Below are positions 5,493-6,234 of a stretch of 6,234 bases of DNA, piece after piece. Position numbers and translations under genes: made by a program. Numbering within the stretch: the stretch's first letter is position 1; the number at the start of each line of letters is the position of its first letter. The stretch comes from Akkermansiaceae bacterium UBA4145 (GTDB taxonomy: Bacteria; Verrucomicrobiota; Verrucomicrobiia; Verrucomicrobiales; Akkermansiaceae): positions 1 through 6,234 of the forward strand of contig DFWB01000295.1 of the NCBI GenBank assembly GCA_002380675.1, in the 5' to 3' direction. The notes under the pieces are model-generated. The model searched no databases. It was not told where the DNA came from and saw only the letters and a list, made by a program, of their open reading frames with translations.

Positions 5493-6221
5493 GTGCGCAC
5501 AAACCAAACATCAAAACAGGGGGGCTCCCTCTCAAGAAGTCTGAGGGTAGGATTCACCTTGGTAGAGATCATGGCCGTTATGATGGTGATTGCCATCCTC
5601 TTGTCGGTTGCAGCGGTAGGAATTCAGAATATCGACCGCGGGCAGGCCACGACGTCCGCACTGGCCGTCACGGAGGCTCTCTTTGACGAGGCTCGCAGCG
5701 CTGCCGTAGGCCGTGGAACCCGTGCACGGCTTTTGATTCATAAGGAACTCAATGACTCCGAAGAGATTGATCGTGAACGGTATCTTTCTTACATGTGTGT
5801 CGCAGTGGAAAGCACGAACCGGGAGGGAGACGTGGAGGGAGCCGGATGGGAAGTGATCACGCGGGGAACGAAGCTACCCTCGGGGGTGTATTTCAGCCCC
5901 GAGGAGAGTGAGCGGGCAGCTGAATCAATCGGCGTCGGAAAACCTGGCACGATGAGGATTGACCTCCCCGGTAAAGACGCCAACGGCGCCGACTCGTTCA
6001 AGGAGTGCTACTACTTTGAGTTCAACCCCGAGGGGGTATGCGTCGATGGTGAGAATGCAGGTTTGGATCCGGGAGCTGCTGTCATTCTGATCAGCGGAAC
6101 GAGACCCAGAGGAGTGGAGGAGCCAAAGCTGATGAAGAATAACAAGGTTGGCTTTGTGGTGTGGCGCAACGGCCGAACTTCCATTTTCCGAAGCCCTGAA
6201 CAGATTGATCTTGCTCGATGA
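5493..6221 (+). CDS. GspH/FimT-like pseudopilin (prepilin-type N-terminal methylation protein)
   Basis: This 242-aa protein has a class III prepilin signal: a basic 20-residue leader ending RVG20, then FTLVEIMAVMMVIAILL with the conserved Glu at mature position +5 (E25). The prepilin peptidase would cut between G20 and F21 and methylate the Phe. The hydrophobic helix spans about 21-44. The segment ALFDEARSAAVGRGTRARLLI (62-82, in two parts: the helix and first strand) resembles GspH/FimT, the minor pseudopilins that help prime type II secretion or type IV pilus fibres. The C-terminal globular part contains three cysteines (102, 172, 183). The start must be the GTG at 5493: an in-frame TGA lies at 5481-5483, and the next ATG falls inside the membrane helix. 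AAGGA at 5475-5479 is a ribosome site with rather long 13-nt spacing. Other Verrucomicrobiota-specific prepilin families are a possible alternative. The stop overlaps the next start. Confidence 0.85.
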   Translation: MRTNQTSKQGGSLSRSLRVGFTLVEIMAVMMVIAILLSVAAVGIQNIDRGQATTSALAVTEALFDEARSAAVGRGTRARLLIHKELNDSEEIDRERYLSYMCVAVESTNREGDVEGAGWEVITRGTKLPSGVYFSPEESERAAESIGVGKPGTMRIDLPGKDANGADSFKECYYFEFNPEGVCVDGENAGLDPGAAVILISGTRPRGVEEPKLMKNNKVGFVVWRNGRTSIFRSPEQIDLAR

Positions 6222-6234
6222 ACATGGTTTTGTC
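6218..6234 (+). CDS. Start of next gene, truncated by the window (probable further pseudopilin)
   Basis: ATG at 6218-6220 overlaps the pseudopilin stop TGA (ATGA) and opens a frame reading MNMVL to the window edge. A second in-frame ATG follows at 6224. The 4-bp overlap indicates translational coupling. In type II secretion clusters gspH is usually followed by gspI, so another minor pseudopilin is expected, but only five codons are visible and identity is inference. Confidence 0.4.

Overview
This 6.2 kb window looks like chromosomal DNA from a member of the Verrucomicrobiota, probably near Opitutales/Puniceicoccales. That placement is inferred from how the TlyA, NuoB/NuoC and LarA-like proteins read, from the weak Shine-Dalgarno sequences with frequent GTG starts, and from a prepilin-type gene with a long leader. 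No rRNA, tRNA, insertion sequence or CRISPR array is visible.

Layout. Positions 1-1066 (+) hold the 3' end of a LOG/lysine-decarboxylase-like Rossmann-fold gene, followed 10 bp later by tlyA, an rRNA 2'-O-methyltransferase. Convergent to these is a 422-aa LarA-type (DUF2088) nickel-pincer racemase/epimerase homologue on the minus strand, 1094-2362. A 118-bp divergent intergenic region (2363-2480) separates it from nuoB-nuoC (2481-3613, +), two complex I subunits with translationally coupled 4-bp overlap. A rhomboid intramembrane protease follows on the same strand (3722-4498). Convergent to it is a His/Tyr/Ser/Arg-rich low-complexity lipoprotein (4530-5216, -). A structured, apparently non-coding gap of 276 bp (5217-5492) leads into a GspH/FimT-like pseudopilin (5493-6221, +), whose stop codon overlaps the probable start of the next gene, cut by the window edge.

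How the parts relate. nuoB and nuoC belong together as part of the complex I connecting module, but nuoA and nuoD are not adjacent, so the complex I genes are split in this genome. The two divergent units (LarA-like enzyme and nuoBC) share an intergenic region with a perfect TGTGA-N6-TCACA palindrome, the CRP-family consensus. This suggests, without proving, joint control of a hydroxyacid-metabolising enzyme and respiratory genes by a Crp/Fnr-type regulator. The pseudopilin probably opens a cluster of minor pseudopilins for a type II secretion or type IV pilus-like system continuing to the right.

The core genes are ordinary. The least explained parts are the interlocked inverted repeats over the LarA-like start codon, the chain of hairpins before the pseudopilin, and the His/Cys-rich lipoprotein.
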